Origin: Cytophagales bacterium
GTDB taxonomy: Bacteria; Bacteroidota; Bacteroidia; Cytophagales; 172606-1
Reading direction: 5' to 3'
Length of the DNA: 64,000 bases
Assembly (NCBI GenBank): GCA_030448185.1
Contig: JAUJNL010000001.1
Span: forward strand, 93,069-157,068
Shown: positions 1 through 8,332 of the stretch, piece by piece
Layout of the letters: every line of letters begins with the position of its first letter
Position numbering within the stretch: position 1 is the stretch's first letter
Made by a program: the position numbers and the translations under genes
The notes under the pieces: generated by a model
The model's database searches: none
Told to the model about the DNA's origin: nothing
What the model saw: the letters and a program-made list of their open reading frames with translations, nothing else

Positions 1-1541
1 CCAACGCCGATGGATAACAATCCTTTATTGATTGATTCCTGACCTAAAGTCGGCCCCACAAAGATTTCATCCACAATACGGGTAGGTACGGGAATTTTAC
101 CGGCTTGCAGTACCGTAGCAAGATCTTTTGATTCTTCAATGGTAAAGTTACCCGTGATGGAAGAGTTTCCTCCCGCGATTTCGCCCTGTACCACCGGAGC
201 GGAGTAGACTACATTATCAAGCACAATGGCAATGCGGCGGTTGACATTCTGACCAGTCAGGCGCTTCCAGGCTTTAGCGCCTTTGGCGTTCATTTGCATG
301 GTTACTTCCGGCTTGCCAAATTGATCGAAATCATTACGGGCACCAATAATAGCCTCCCCGGTTAGTGGGGCACCTTGCTGACGGTTTTTCTTAATGGGGT
401 ATAAGGCCACCACATCCGTACCCTCCAGCGGCTTGGCACTCCAGGCAAAAGCCATATCAGCCGGAAACAGCGCCTTTACGTCGGGGCGGTTCAGCAAAGC
501 ATTTACTTTGGAAGTATCTTTTACCCGGGTGCCTAAGTCGTTACCAGCCGGCACAAACAAATTGGCCAGTACCGAACTCTGCGAAGCATTGGCCGCCGTA
601 TCCTTCTTTGCCTGATTATTGGCCGTTCTCCTGGCGGTATCTGCATTCAGGTTATCATCGGCGGCCAGGGGATCTGACTGCGCATTGTTTGCCGTATCAG
701 CGGATAATGGATCAGCTTTGGCACTCAGACTGTCCGTTGCCACGGTAGCGCCTGGCTTGCCGGCTTTCTCCTGCTTGAGCAGGTAATCGTTCAGAGCAAT
801 GTAGTAAGGAATGAATTCATTGCCTTCCCATACCTCATAAAACTCCAATTTAGCGGCTCCCTGCAACAGTTTCCGTACCCGGGACGGATTGTCAATTCCC
901 GGCAATTCAATCTGAATCCGGTTGGTGCCCTGTAGTTGCTGAATATTGGGCTGGGTTACCCCGAAACGGTCAATCCGGTTCCGTAATACTTCAAAGGATT
1001 GATCAATGGTGCGGTCAAGCTCAGCTTCAATAAACTGCAATACATCCTGGTCGGAAGACTGCAAGGTAATCCGGTTTTGGTTCGTCTTATTGGCGAAGAT
1101 GCCGGCCAGGCTTTTGTTAGGGGCCCGTTTCTTGAAAGCATCATAAAAAATCTCACTGTAGCTTCCTTGTTGGGTGCCTAAAGCCTTTTGGGCATCGGCT
1201 AATGCTTTCTGGAAGTCAGGATCAGGATTATTGCCCGACAACACCCGTAACACGTCAGGCGCCGATACTTCCATGGTTACGTGCATGCCGCCTTGCAGGT
1301 CAAGTCCGAGCTTTACCTCCTGCTCCTTAATGTCCTGATACGTAAAACCAAGGAAAACCTTTTCGGTCCACACTGAGTCGAGGTAGGCCTGCCGCTTGGA
1401 TGGATCTACTTTGCCATTTTTAGTAGCAAAGCGGGTTGCCTTATTCTCAATATTGCGGGAAATGAAGGTAAATGACAGGTAGTAAAGGCAGATGAGCGTA
1501 AACAGCCCCGTCAGAAAAAGGAGAAAATTTCTATTGCGCAT
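1..1541 (-). CDS. secDF: Protein translocase SecDF, N-terminal part (runs off window start)
   Basis: Reading the minus strand from ATG at 1541 gives an uninterrupted frame to base 1 (about 513 residues). It opens with one membrane segment (RNFLLFLTGLFTLICLYYLSF), followed by the SecD signature LGLDLQGGMHV and a [11 protein letters not shown] P1 region. Further on is GEIAGGNSSITGNFTIEE, then VGPTLGQESI just before the window edge. SecDF uses proton motive force to pull exported proteins through the SecYEG channel. Bacteroidota normally carry a SecD-SecF fusion of about 1,000 residues, so the second half should lie outside the window; the fusion itself is inferred. A low-complexity Asp/Ala/Asn-rich insert lies around residues 270-320. 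No break is seen in this part. Confidence 0.93.
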   Translation of the reverse strand, partial: MRNRNFLLFLTGLFTLICLYYLSFTFISRNIENKATRFATKNGKVDPSKRQAYLDSVWTEKVFLGFTYQDIKEQEVKLGLDLQGGMHVTMEVSAPDVLRVLSGNNPDPDFQKALADAQKALGTQQGSYSEIFYDAFKKRAPNKSLAGIFANKTNQNRITLQSSDQDVLQFIEAELDRTIDQSFEVLRNRIDRFGVTQPNIQQLQGTNRIQIELPGIDNPSRVRKLLQGAAKLEFYEVWEGNEFIPYYIALNDYLLKQEKAGKPGATVATDSLSAKADPLSADTANNAQSDPLAADDNLNADTARRTANNQAKKDTAANASQSSVLANLFVPAGNDLGTRVKDTSKVNALLNRPDVKALFPADMAFAWSAKPLEGTDVVALYPIKKNRQQGAPLTGEAIIGARNDFDQFGKPEVTMQMNAKGAKAWKRLTGQNVNRRIAIVLDNVVYSAPVVQGEIAGGNSSITGNFTIEESKDLATVLQAGKIPVPTRIVDEIFVGPTLGQESINKGLLSIGV

Positions 1542-1747
1542 ATAGAATAATAAATGAGTGATTATTTGAATGAGAAAATGGTAGAATTAAAGCCTGGTTA
1601 GTCCCTTATGAAAAAGGCAGGTTTATGTATCAGTTGTGGATAGCCTATCGGGATTAGTTGATAATCAGTTTCTTATGAAATAAGAGCACAGAAAAAAACA
1701 TTACCCTGAACAGCCTAAAAAATAGCCGTAAAAGAGAAAACGGTGCC

Positions 1748-2110
1748 CTAGGGGGCATTGATAACAATAAAATGGGAAAAGATGTTGGCAAAGTAGGTGT
1801 CACGGAAAACCGGATAGCCAAAATCAGTAATGGTAGCGGTATTGATGAGCAATACATACTGCCGCACAAAAAAGTCAGCAAATGGCTGAAGAAACTTGAT
1901 GGAAACAGCTGATGAAATAACGGCTTCTGATGAAACGGATTGCTTAACAACCGTTTCCTTTTGGGCTGATCCGTCAGATTTCTTTTCCCAAACTGAAGTT
2001 TTCGCTTTTAACGCAGTCAGACAGTTCCCGGCCAATCCCCCTAAGAGGAATGTGATCAGCATTAACAGACTGAAAAGACTCCGCAGTATGTAAGTTGGGA
2101 TAACCATCAT
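1748..2110 (-). CDS. Small hypothetical membrane-anchored protein
   Basis: This is a 120-residue frame with an N-terminal hydrophobic segment (YILRSLFSLLMLITFLLGGL) that looks like a signal anchor, followed by a polar region. I do not recognise a family. A good Bacteroidota-type -7 box (TACATTTG on the minus strand, 2131-2124) sits just upstream of the ATG, which is the main reason to believe the gene. A plus-strand alternative at 1896-2093 has no such support. It is convergent with nothing and lies upstream of secDF in the same direction. Confidence 0.5.
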   Translation of the reverse strand: MMVIPTYILRSLFSLLMLITFLLGGLAGNCLTALKAKTSVWEKKSDGSAQKETVVKQSVSSEAVISSAVSIKFLQPFADFFVRQYVLLINTATITDFGYPVFRDTYFANIFSHFIVINAP

Positions 2111-2123
2111 GCTAAATAGGCCG

Positions 2124-2131
2124 CAAATGTA
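2124..2131 (-). promoter_or_regulatory. Candidate -7 promoter box for the small membrane protein
   Basis: The minus strand reads TACATTTGCGG, which fits the Bacteroidota -7 consensus TAnnTTTG. Transcription would start near 2117, only a few bases before the ATG at 2110. No clear -33 TTTG is present at the usual spacing. Confidence 0.4.
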
Positions 2132-2330
2132 TGTAAATAGAAACTATCTGCCTAATGAAACAGTTCCTAAAACCTTATCGAAGAAGAAGTTAGAAAAAGG
2201 TAAAAAAGAAACAGAAATTCTGGGTAAGCAGCGTATTTTTTTCGAAATGGTGATTATTACCGGACATCTTCCGTGACAGAAATCGCGACAATTTGTATTT
2301 ATTTTTTATGATTACCTTAGGTATATCCTC

Positions 2331-2338
2331 TATATTTG
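2331..2338 (+). promoter_or_regulatory. Candidate promoter of the nuo operon
   Basis: TATATTTGCGCCG matches the Bacteroidota -7 consensus TAnnTTTG and lies 68 bases before the nuoA ATG, giving an mRNA leader of about 60 bases. A -33 TTTG at the standard 19-20 base spacing is not visible; the nearest is at 2292-2295. It is the best promoter candidate in the 295-base divergent gap. Confidence 0.5.
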
Positions 2339-2405
2339 CGCCGTTTCTTGTAATTAGTTGAGATTCCGCTGTTTGGAATTGTTCTAACCCAACCGATTTT
2401 TATTC

Positions 2406-2795
2406 ATGGAAAACCACGCATATCTTCCTTCGGACTACCTTCCCATTGTTGTTCAATTTGTATTTGCCTTAGGTTTCGTGGTTACTACTATGGTAGTAAC
2501 CCACCTGGTGATTCCGAAAGTTTTCAAAAACAAGCGCCACGGCCAAATCAAAGATGATTCCTGGGAATGCGGGATTGAACCACAAGGCGATGCCCGTACC
2601 CCCATCTCGATCAAGTATTTCCTGACCGCTATTTTATTTGTGCTGTTTGATGTGGAAATCATTTTCATGTATCCCTGGGCCGTTAATTTTAAGCAGTTAG
2701 GCTGGTTTGGATTTGTGGAAATGGTACTATTTATGAGCTTACTGCTGGCCGGCTTCTTTTACGTAATTAAAAAAGGCGTCTTAAAGTGGGAGTAA
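2406..2795 (+). CDS. nuoA: NADH-quinone oxidoreductase subunit A
   Basis: A 129-residue protein with three membrane helices (near residues 13-35, 72-95 and 100-122). The conserved NuoA loop includes DDSWECGIEPQGDAR and the SIKYFLTAILFVLFDVEIIFMYPWA helix, whose acidic residues are family hallmarks. NuoA is a membrane-arm subunit of complex I next to the quinone site. It is the first gene of a colinear nuoA-N set, and a promoter box lies upstream. The gene is intact and of normal length. Confidence 0.97.
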   Translation: MENHAYLPSDYLPIVVQFVFALGFVVTTMVVTHLVIPKVFKNKRHGQIKDDSWECGIEPQGDARTPISIKYFLTAILFVLFDVEIIFMYPWAVNFKQLGWFGFVEMVLFMSLLLAGFFYVIKKGVLKWE

Positions 2796-2954
2796 CGAAA
2801 CTGTTATATGGCTTCGTCGTTATCAATAAGAATTGGTTGGAAACTATTCCGGAATAACCGGTTTGGTTGCTAAACAGAGAACGATTTTAAGAAATTATTG
2901 GTTAAAAATTAGGTTAAGCCAACTTACATAATCAGTTACAAAAGCCTTAAAACT

Positions 2955-3497
2955 ATGAGTACAATAAATATGGCGGAGGCGCCGGCAGGAGTAGAAGGAC
3001 AGGGGTTTTTTGCCACCTCATTTGATAAAGTAATCGGGTTAGCCCGGGCCAATTCACTATGGCCATTGCCATTTGCCACGTCCTGCTGCGGGATTGAGTT
3101 TATGGCTACGATGGCATCCCACTACGATATTTCCCGTTTCGGTTCTGAACGGCCAAGTTTCTCTCCCCGGCAGGCTGACTTGCTGATGGTAATGGGAACG
3201 ATTGCCAAGAAAATGGGACCGATTCTGAAGCAGGTTTATCAGCAAATGGCTGAGCCCCGCTGGGTGTTGTCGGTAGGTGCTTGTGCGTGCAGCGGCGGTA
3301 TTTTCGATACATACAGCGTGTTGCAAGGCATTGACCGGGTAATCCCAGTTGATGTGTATGTGCCAGGTTGCCCGCCCCGTCCCGAGCAGATTATTGAGGG
3401 GCTGATGAAGATTCAGGAAATAGCTAAAAATGAGTCTTTGCGCCGCCGTAACTCCCCTGAGTATCAGGCGCTGCTGGAATCTTATAATATTAAATAG
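2955..3497 (+). CDS. nuoB: NADH-quinone oxidoreductase subunit B (N2 cluster protein)
   Basis: A 180-residue protein. The four ligands of the [4Fe-4S] N2 cluster are visible: Cys44 and Cys45 in SCCGIEFMA, Cys110 in GACACSGG and Cys139 in VPGCPPRPE. Their spacing matches E. coli NuoB exactly. N2 passes electrons to quinone in the peripheral arm. The gap to nuoA is 159 bases and the gap to nuoC 106 bases; both hold only repetitive spacer sequence. The gene is intact. Confidence 0.97.
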   Translation: MSTINMAEAPAGVEGQGFFATSFDKVIGLARANSLWPLPFATSCCGIEFMATMASHYDISRFGSERPSFSPRQADLLMVMGTIAKKMGPILKQVYQQMAEPRWVLSVGACACSGGIFDTYSVLQGIDRVIPVDVYVPGCPPRPEQIIEGLMKIQEIAKNESLRRRNSPEYQALLESYNIK

Positions 3498-3603
3498 TTT
3501 ACTGTTGCTGGTCTATTAGTTTGTAGTTTTCTGTTTCTAGTTAAGTGTACAAAACCAACCGGAAACCAGGAACTGGAAACTGTACACCGGAAAACCTAAA
3601 AAG

Positions 3604-4101
3604 ATGACCAATCAAGAGGTATTCGAAGATCTCAACAACCGTTTTGGTGATGCCATTTTTGATGTACACGAGCCCTACGGCTTTTTGACATTGACCACTA
3701 CCCGGGAAAATATTATTGATGTTCTCCAGTATTTATACAGCCACCAGACGTTTCAAGTCCAGTTTCTAACGGATATTACCGGTGTGCAATATCCCGAATT
3801 AGCCGGTAACGAATTTGCCGTAGTGTACCACCTGCATAGCTTGGTCAACAATTTCCGTTTGCGCATTAAAGTATTCATTCCAGCCGCTGATCCGGTGATT
3901 CCGACGGCAACCGGTTTGTGGGCATCAGCTAATTGGATGGAGCGCGAAACCTTTGATTTCTTTGGGATCGTCTTTCGCGGTCATCCGAACCTGATGCGGA
4001 TTCTGAATATGGAAGACATGGATTACTTCCCGATGCGGAAGGAGTATCCGCTGGAAGACCAGACCCGCCGCGATAAAGACGATGCCAAGTTTGGCCGATA
4101 A
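3604..4101 (+). CDS. nuoC: NADH-quinone oxidoreductase subunit C
   Basis: A 165-residue protein carrying the 30-kDa subunit signature ERETFDFFGIVFRGHP, followed by NLMRILNMEDMDYFPMRKEYPLED. It is a structural subunit of the peripheral arm of complex I. It is separate from nuoD, unlike the nuoCD fusion of enterobacteria. The gene is intact. Confidence 0.96.
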   Translation: MTNQEVFEDLNNRFGDAIFDVHEPYGFLTLTTTRENIIDVLQYLYSHQTFQVQFLTDITGVQYPELAGNEFAVVYHLHSLVNNFRLRIKVFIPAADPVIPTATGLWASANWMERETFDFFGIVFRGHPNLMRILNMEDMDYFPMRKEYPLEDQTRRDKDDAKFGR

Positions 4102-4165
4102 ATAACGTTGCCGGACGGAGTATACCGAATGGCAACCTTGTGTTAGTTAAACAGATTACTACCTC

Positions 4166-5422
4166 ATGTCTGATATTCAAGTAACACCTGATATAAAACC
4201 TGTCCGTACCGAAACCGGTGTCAAAGTTGACGTAGGACAAGCCTTGCCCGAGTACGTAAACGAGTTAACGACCCTTAACCTCGGCCCTACGCACCCGGCT
4301 ACGCACGGTATTTTCCAGAACATTCTACAGATGGATGGGGAGAAGATCGTGTCGGGCGTACCGACGATTGGCTATATCCACCGGGCATTTGAGAAATTGG
4401 CCGAACACCGTCCGTTTTATCAAATCACCCCGCTGACTGACCGGATGAACTACTGTTCTTCTCCCATCAACAATATGGGATGGCACATGACGGCTGAGAA
4501 ACTACTGGGAATTGAGGTGCCCAAGCGGGCTCAGTACATCCGGGTGATTATGATGGAACTAGCCCGGATTTCTGACCACTTGATTTGTAATAGTATTCTT
4601 GGAGTGGATACAGGCGCTTTTACCGGCTTTTTATACTTGTTTCAGGAGCGGGAAAAGATATACGATATTTACGAAGAGCTGTGTGGTACCCGTTTGACGA
4701 CCAATATGGGCCGGATTGGTGGCATGGAGCGTGATTTTAACGACCGGGCCGAGGCTAAACTCCGCAAATTTTTAAAGGATTTTCCGGCGGTAATGAAAGA
4801 GTTTGAGGGGATGTTTAACCGGAACCGGATCTTTATGGACCGCACGGTTGACGTAGGTCCGCTTACCCCGGAGCGGGCATTGTCTTACGGTTTTACGGGA
4901 CCCAACCTGAGAGCCGCCGGCGTAGATTATGATGTCCGGGTAATGAACCCTTACTCTTCTTACGAAGATTTTGATTTCGATATCCCGGTAGGCCATAATG
5001 GTGATACCTACGACCGGTTTATGGTCCGGAACGAGGAAATCTGGCAGAGTTTGCGCATTATTCAGCAGGCATTGGACAAGCTGCCGAAAGGCCCTTACTA
5101 CGCGGATGCCCCTGAATACTATTTGCCTCCCAAGAAGGAGGTGTACCGGAGCATGGAAGCCCTGATTTATCACTTCAAGATTATCATGGGGGAGATCGAT
5201 GCACCGGCGGGTGAAGTGTATCATTGCGTGGAAGGCGGCAACGGCGAGTTGGGCTTCTACCTGATCAGTGATGGTGGCCGGGCTCCTTACCGTCTGCACT
5301 TCCGCCGTCCCTGCTTCATCTACTATCAGGCTTACCCGGAAATGGTCGTTGGCACAACGCTTTCGGATGCCATTGTGATTCTAAGTAGCCTGAATGTAAT
5401 TGCCGGCGAGTTGGATGCTTAA
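4166..5422 (+). CDS. nuoD: NADH-quinone oxidoreductase subunit D
   Basis: A 418-residue protein with the 49-kDa signature GPTHPATHGIFQ at residues 40-51, the helix TIGYIHRAFEKLAE, and the C-terminal segment DAIVILSSLNVIAGELDA typical of the family. Together with NuoB it forms the quinone-binding pocket. It lies 64 bases after nuoC and 15 bases before nuoE. The gene is intact and of normal length. Confidence 0.97.
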   Translation: MSDIQVTPDIKPVRTETGVKVDVGQALPEYVNELTTLNLGPTHPATHGIFQNILQMDGEKIVSGVPTIGYIHRAFEKLAEHRPFYQITPLTDRMNYCSSPINNMGWHMTAEKLLGIEVPKRAQYIRVIMMELARISDHLICNSILGVDTGAFTGFLYLFQEREKIYDIYEELCGTRLTTNMGRIGGMERDFNDRAEAKLRKFLKDFPAVMKEFEGMFNRNRIFMDRTVDVGPLTPERALSYGFTGPNLRAAGVDYDVRVMNPYSSYEDFDFDIPVGHNGDTYDRFMVRNEEIWQSLRIIQQALDKLPKGPYYADAPEYYLPPKKEVYRSMEALIYHFKIIMGEIDAPAGEVYHCVEGGNGELGFYLISDGGRAPYRLHFRRPCFIYYQAYPEMVVGTTLSDAIVILSSLNVIAGELDA

Positions 5423-5437
5423 TTGTTGTAAGATTTT

Positions 5438-5959
5438 ATGATTGACCATACCCAAACCCAAGTACGATTTCCTGAAGAGACCTTACAGAAGGTGCAGGAA
5501 ATAATCAAACGTTATCCGGAAGGACGTCAAAAATCAGCCCTGCTCCCCATTCTGCACCTGGCCCAAAATGAGTGGAACTGGTTGAGCGTACCGGTAATGG
5601 ACTATGTAGCTTCCCTGCTGAATATCCAACCGATTGAAGTATATGAGGTAGCTACATTTTATACCATGTTCCAACTGCAGCCGGTGGGCAAGTACGTGCT
5701 GGAGGTTTGCCGTACAGGGCCTTGCTGCCTGCTGGGTGCCGAACAATTGATTGAGCATATTGAAAATAAGTTTGGCATCAAAATCAACGAAACCACGCCT
5801 GACGGCCGGTTTACCCTGAAAACCGTGGAATGTCTGGCTGCCTGCGGCGGTGCTCCCTGCCTGCAAGTACGGCTTAAGCGGGAAGGCGGCATCCATAAAT
5901 ATTACGAGTTCCTCAATCCCGAAAAATTCGACGAGTTGGTAGAAACTGAATGGAATTAA
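5438..5959 (+). CDS. nuoE: NADH-quinone oxidoreductase subunit E ([2Fe-2S])
   Basis: A 173-residue thioredoxin-like ferredoxin. The [2Fe-2S] N1a ligands are Cys91 and Cys96 (CRTGPC) and Cys132 and Cys136 (CLAAC), with the expected C-x4-C and C-x3-C spacing. It forms the NADH-dehydrogenase module with NuoF. The next frame starts within 14 bases but encodes a non-Nuo protein. Confidence 0.96.
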   Translation: MIDHTQTQVRFPEETLQKVQEIIKRYPEGRQKSALLPILHLAQNEWNWLSVPVMDYVASLLNIQPIEVYEVATFYTMFQLQPVGKYVLEVCRTGPCCLLGAEQLIEHIENKFGIKINETTPDGRFTLKTVECLAACGGAPCLQVRLKREGGIHKYYEFLNPEKFDELVETEWN

Positions 5960-5972
5960 ACCTCAATTGGCT

Positions 5973-6383
5973 ATGCTTGACATCACGCATATAGGAGTAA
6001 ATGCTACCAAAGAGCACCAGCGGATCATCCGGAAACTAACGGCTGGCCTGGGGCTGTTATTCGTGGACGGGAAGATTGCGTATGAGCCTTTCCCCGAAGT
6101 GATGGTAGACGAAGCGCAAACCAGTCCAACGCCTGACGTACTTTTGTTCGATAATCAGTCGCAGCAGAACGTTGTGCTTATTGAGATAGCGGGAAAAGCG
6201 GGTGCGAAGAAAGATTTTGCGAAGGTGATAGAAGTATGTAACGATTATGAAATTGCCGAAGGCTTTGTATACGATTACATTTCCAAAAACTGGCGCAAAT
6301 ATAAGTATGGCGTCGGCGAGATGACGGACTGGCCTTCGTTCTGCGAGTCTATTGGGTACGATTTAAATGATTTTGTAAAGTAA
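5973..6383 (+). CDS. Small PD-(D/E)XK nuclease-like protein inside the nuo operon
   Basis: A 136-residue protein from ATG 5973 (a TTG at 5967 would add two residues). The core TPDVLLFDNQ, about 15 residues, then VVLIEIAGKAG resembles the PD-...-ExxxK arrangement of the PD-(D/E)XK nuclease fold, with Uma2-like or restriction-endonuclease-like small proteins as the closest idea. It is not a complex I subunit. Tight packing between nuoE and nuoF (13 and 45 bases) implies co-transcription. Function is unknown; the fold call comes from motif spacing only. Confidence 0.6.
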   Translation: MLDITHIGVNATKEHQRIIRKLTAGLGLLFVDGKIAYEPFPEVMVDEAQTSPTPDVLLFDNQSQQNVVLIEIAGKAGAKKDFAKVIEVCNDYEIAEGFVYDYISKNWRKYKYGVGEMTDWPSFCESIGYDLNDFVK

Positions 6384-6428
6384 GACGATACTATAAATCA
6401 GCGGATGGGTTTAATCCGTGAATAACTA

Positions 6429-7766
6429 ATGGCTATAAAAATATTAACCGAACATATAAATAAACCGGGTATTGAGACTTTTGACGTGTACCGCTCAACC
6501 GGTGGCTACGCTGCCGTGGAGAAGGCTCTCAAAATGACACCCGAAGAAACCGTAGAAGAGGTAAAGAAATCGGGTTTGCGGGGCCGGGGCGGTGCTGGTT
6601 TCCCAGCGGGTATGAAGTGGAGTTTCCTCGCCAAGCCGGAAGGCAAGCCCCGTTATCTGGTTTGCAACGCGGACGAAAGTGAGCCGGGTACGTTTAAAGA
6701 CCGTTACCTGATGGCAAATTCTCCCCATACGCTGATTGAAGGCATGATTGTATCCAGCTATGCCCTGGGTGCCAAAACGTCTTACATCTATGTACGGGGC
6801 GAAATGCTGTACGTCATTCGTATACTGGAAAAGGCAATTGCTGAGGCATACGCTAAAGGATTTTTAGGTAAGAATATATTGGGTACTGACTACTCGCTGG
6901 ACTTGTATGTGCATCCGGGTGGAGGAGCTTATATCTGCGGAGAAGAAACGGCTTTGCTGGAATCGCTGGAAGGTAAGCGGGGCAATCCCCGGAATAAGCC
7001 GCCATTTCCGGCCGTATCCGGTTTGTACGCTTGCCCAACCGTGGTGAACAATGTCGAAACAATTTCGGCCGTATCCTGGATTATCAACAATGGTGGTGAA
7101 GAATATGCTAAAATTGGCATTGGCCGGAGTACCGGAACCAAGCTGATTTCAGCCTGCGGAAACATTAATAAACCGGGTGTCTACGAAATTGAATTAGGCG
7201 TTCCGGTAGAAGAGTTTATTTATTCCGATGAATACTGCGGAGGTATTGCGAAAGGTAAAAAACTGAAAGCTGTAGTGGCTGGTGGCTCTTCCGTGCCGAT
7301 TCTACCGGCTAATCTGATCGTCAAAACGGCCAATGGCGAATCCCGCCTGATGACGTACGAATCGTTGTCGGACGGAGGTTTTGCAACGGGTACCATGCTG
7401 GGGTCCGGTGGTTTTATCGTATTTGACGAAGACCAGTGCATTGTCCGCAATACGTGGAATTTCAGCCGTTTTTATCACCATGAATCCTGCGGGCAATGCA
7501 GCCCCTGCCGGGAAGGAACCGGCTGGATGGAAAGAGTATTGCACCGGATTGAGTATGGCCACGGTCATACCCATGATATAGATTTGCTGGTGGACGTTGC
7601 CAAGAAGATTGAAGGTAATACGATTTGTCCGCTGGGTGATGCCGCCGCCTGGCCGGTCGGCAGTGCCATCCGTCACTTCCGGGATGAGTTCGAATGGCAT
7701 ATCAAGCATCCGCACGAAGCAACTAAAAAAGGCGCTGTGTACCGGCAAGAAGCGGTATTAGTGTAG
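6429..7766 (+). CDS. nuoF: NADH-quinone oxidoreductase subunit F (NADH/FMN)
   Basis: A 445-residue protein. The NADH-binding glycine-rich loop GRGGAGFP is at residues 52-59 and the FMN motif [12 protein letters not shown] at 164-175. The N3 [4Fe-4S] ligands are Cys354, Cys357 and Cys360 (SCGQCSPC) and Cys400 (CPLGDAA). It is the entry point for electrons from NADH. The gene is intact. Its distance to nuoG is unusually long (566 bases) because a HicBA pair lies between. Confidence 0.97.
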   Translation: MAIKILTEHINKPGIETFDVYRSTGGYAAVEKALKMTPEETVEEVKKSGLRGRGGAGFPAGMKWSFLAKPEGKPRYLVCNADESEPGTFKDRYLMANSPHTLIEGMIVSSYALGAKTSYIYVRGEMLYVIRILEKAIAEAYAKGFLGKNILGTDYSLDLYVHPGGGAYICGEETALLESLEGKRGNPRNKPPFPAVSGLYACPTVVNNVETISAVSWIINNGGEEYAKIGIGRSTGTKLISACGNINKPGVYEIELGVPVEEFIYSDEYCGGIAKGKKLKAVVAGGSSVPILPANLIVKTANGESRLMTYESLSDGGFATGTMLGSGGFIVFDEDQCIVRNTWNFSRFYHHESCGQCSPCREGTGWMERVLHRIEYGHGHTHDIDLLVDVAKKIEGNTICPLGDAAAWPVGSAIRHFRDEFEWHIKHPHEATKKGAVYRQEAVLV

Positions 7767-7835
7767 TCTGAGAATAATATTAGATTTCAGACATAAGACG
7801 TTAGATAATAGATATTCATTAAACTCACTTTTCCG

Positions 7836-8066
7836 ATGAAAACCGATAAACAAATACATTTGCCAATTGTGGTAGAAATGGATGAAAACGGGGTTTTCAT
7901 TGTGAGTTGCCCACTTTTCAAAGGTTGTCATACCTATGGAAAAACCATTGACGAAGCGTTGGGTAATTTAAAGGAAGTAGTACAAATGTGTGTGGAAGAA
8001 GAGGGAGTAGAAACGCTGAATACGTATGTTGGACTACGGGAAATAGCCCTTACCCTTCATGCCTAA
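7836..8066 (+). CDS. hicB: HicB-family antitoxin
   Basis: A 76-residue protein of the short HicB type: PIVVEMDENGVFIVSCPLFKGCHTYGKTIDEALGNLKEVVQMC. This is the degenerate RNase-H-like fold that neutralises HicA. Its stop overlaps the start of the HicA-like gene by 8 bases, a normal toxin-antitoxin arrangement. The gene order (antitoxin first) and position between nuoF and nuoG are unusual. No separate DNA-binding domain is evident in so short a protein. Confidence 0.75.
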   Translation: MKTDKQIHLPIVVEMDENGVFIVSCPLFKGCHTYGKTIDEALGNLKEVVQMCVEEEGVETLNTYVGLREIALTLHA

Positions 8067-8244
8067 ACTGCCGATACTATCCGGAAAAGAATGGATTAAA
8101 TTCTTGGAATGGCTGGGCTTTGTGGTAGTAAGAGTAAACGGCTCTCACCACCGGATGAAGTCAAAAGACGGTAGGGTAACAACCATACCTGTTCACGGAA
8201 ATGAGGATTTACCCGTAAGACTGATGCGGAAAATTATCCGGTAA
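8059..8244 (+). CDS. hicA: HicA-family toxin (mRNA interferase)
   Basis: A 61-residue protein with the HicA double-stranded-RNA-binding-like core: GKEWIKFLEWLGFVVVRVNGSHHRMKS. The catalytic His is His30 of the GSHH motif. It continues TTIPVHGNEDLPVRLMRKIIR and stops there, about 10 residues before HicA proteins usually end, so the C-terminus is slightly short. HicA cleaves mRNA when free of HicB. It overlaps hicB by 8 bases and probably depends on nuo transcription. Confidence 0.72.
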   Translation: MPKLPILSGKEWIKFLEWLGFVVVRVNGSHHRMKSKDGRVTTIPVHGNEDLPVRLMRKIIR

Positions 8245-8332
8245 GATTTAGAGTTGAGTTTAGAAGAATTTATAGAATTATATTCCAAGTTCAAAAGCTA
8301 ATTGTTTTGGAATTTTATTTTGAAGCATTGAT

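Noticed and set aside
1896..2093. A plus-strand small gene opposite the 120-residue membrane protein.
   Set aside because: It has no promoter box or recognisable feature, and the minus-strand frame has both a membrane segment and a promoter.
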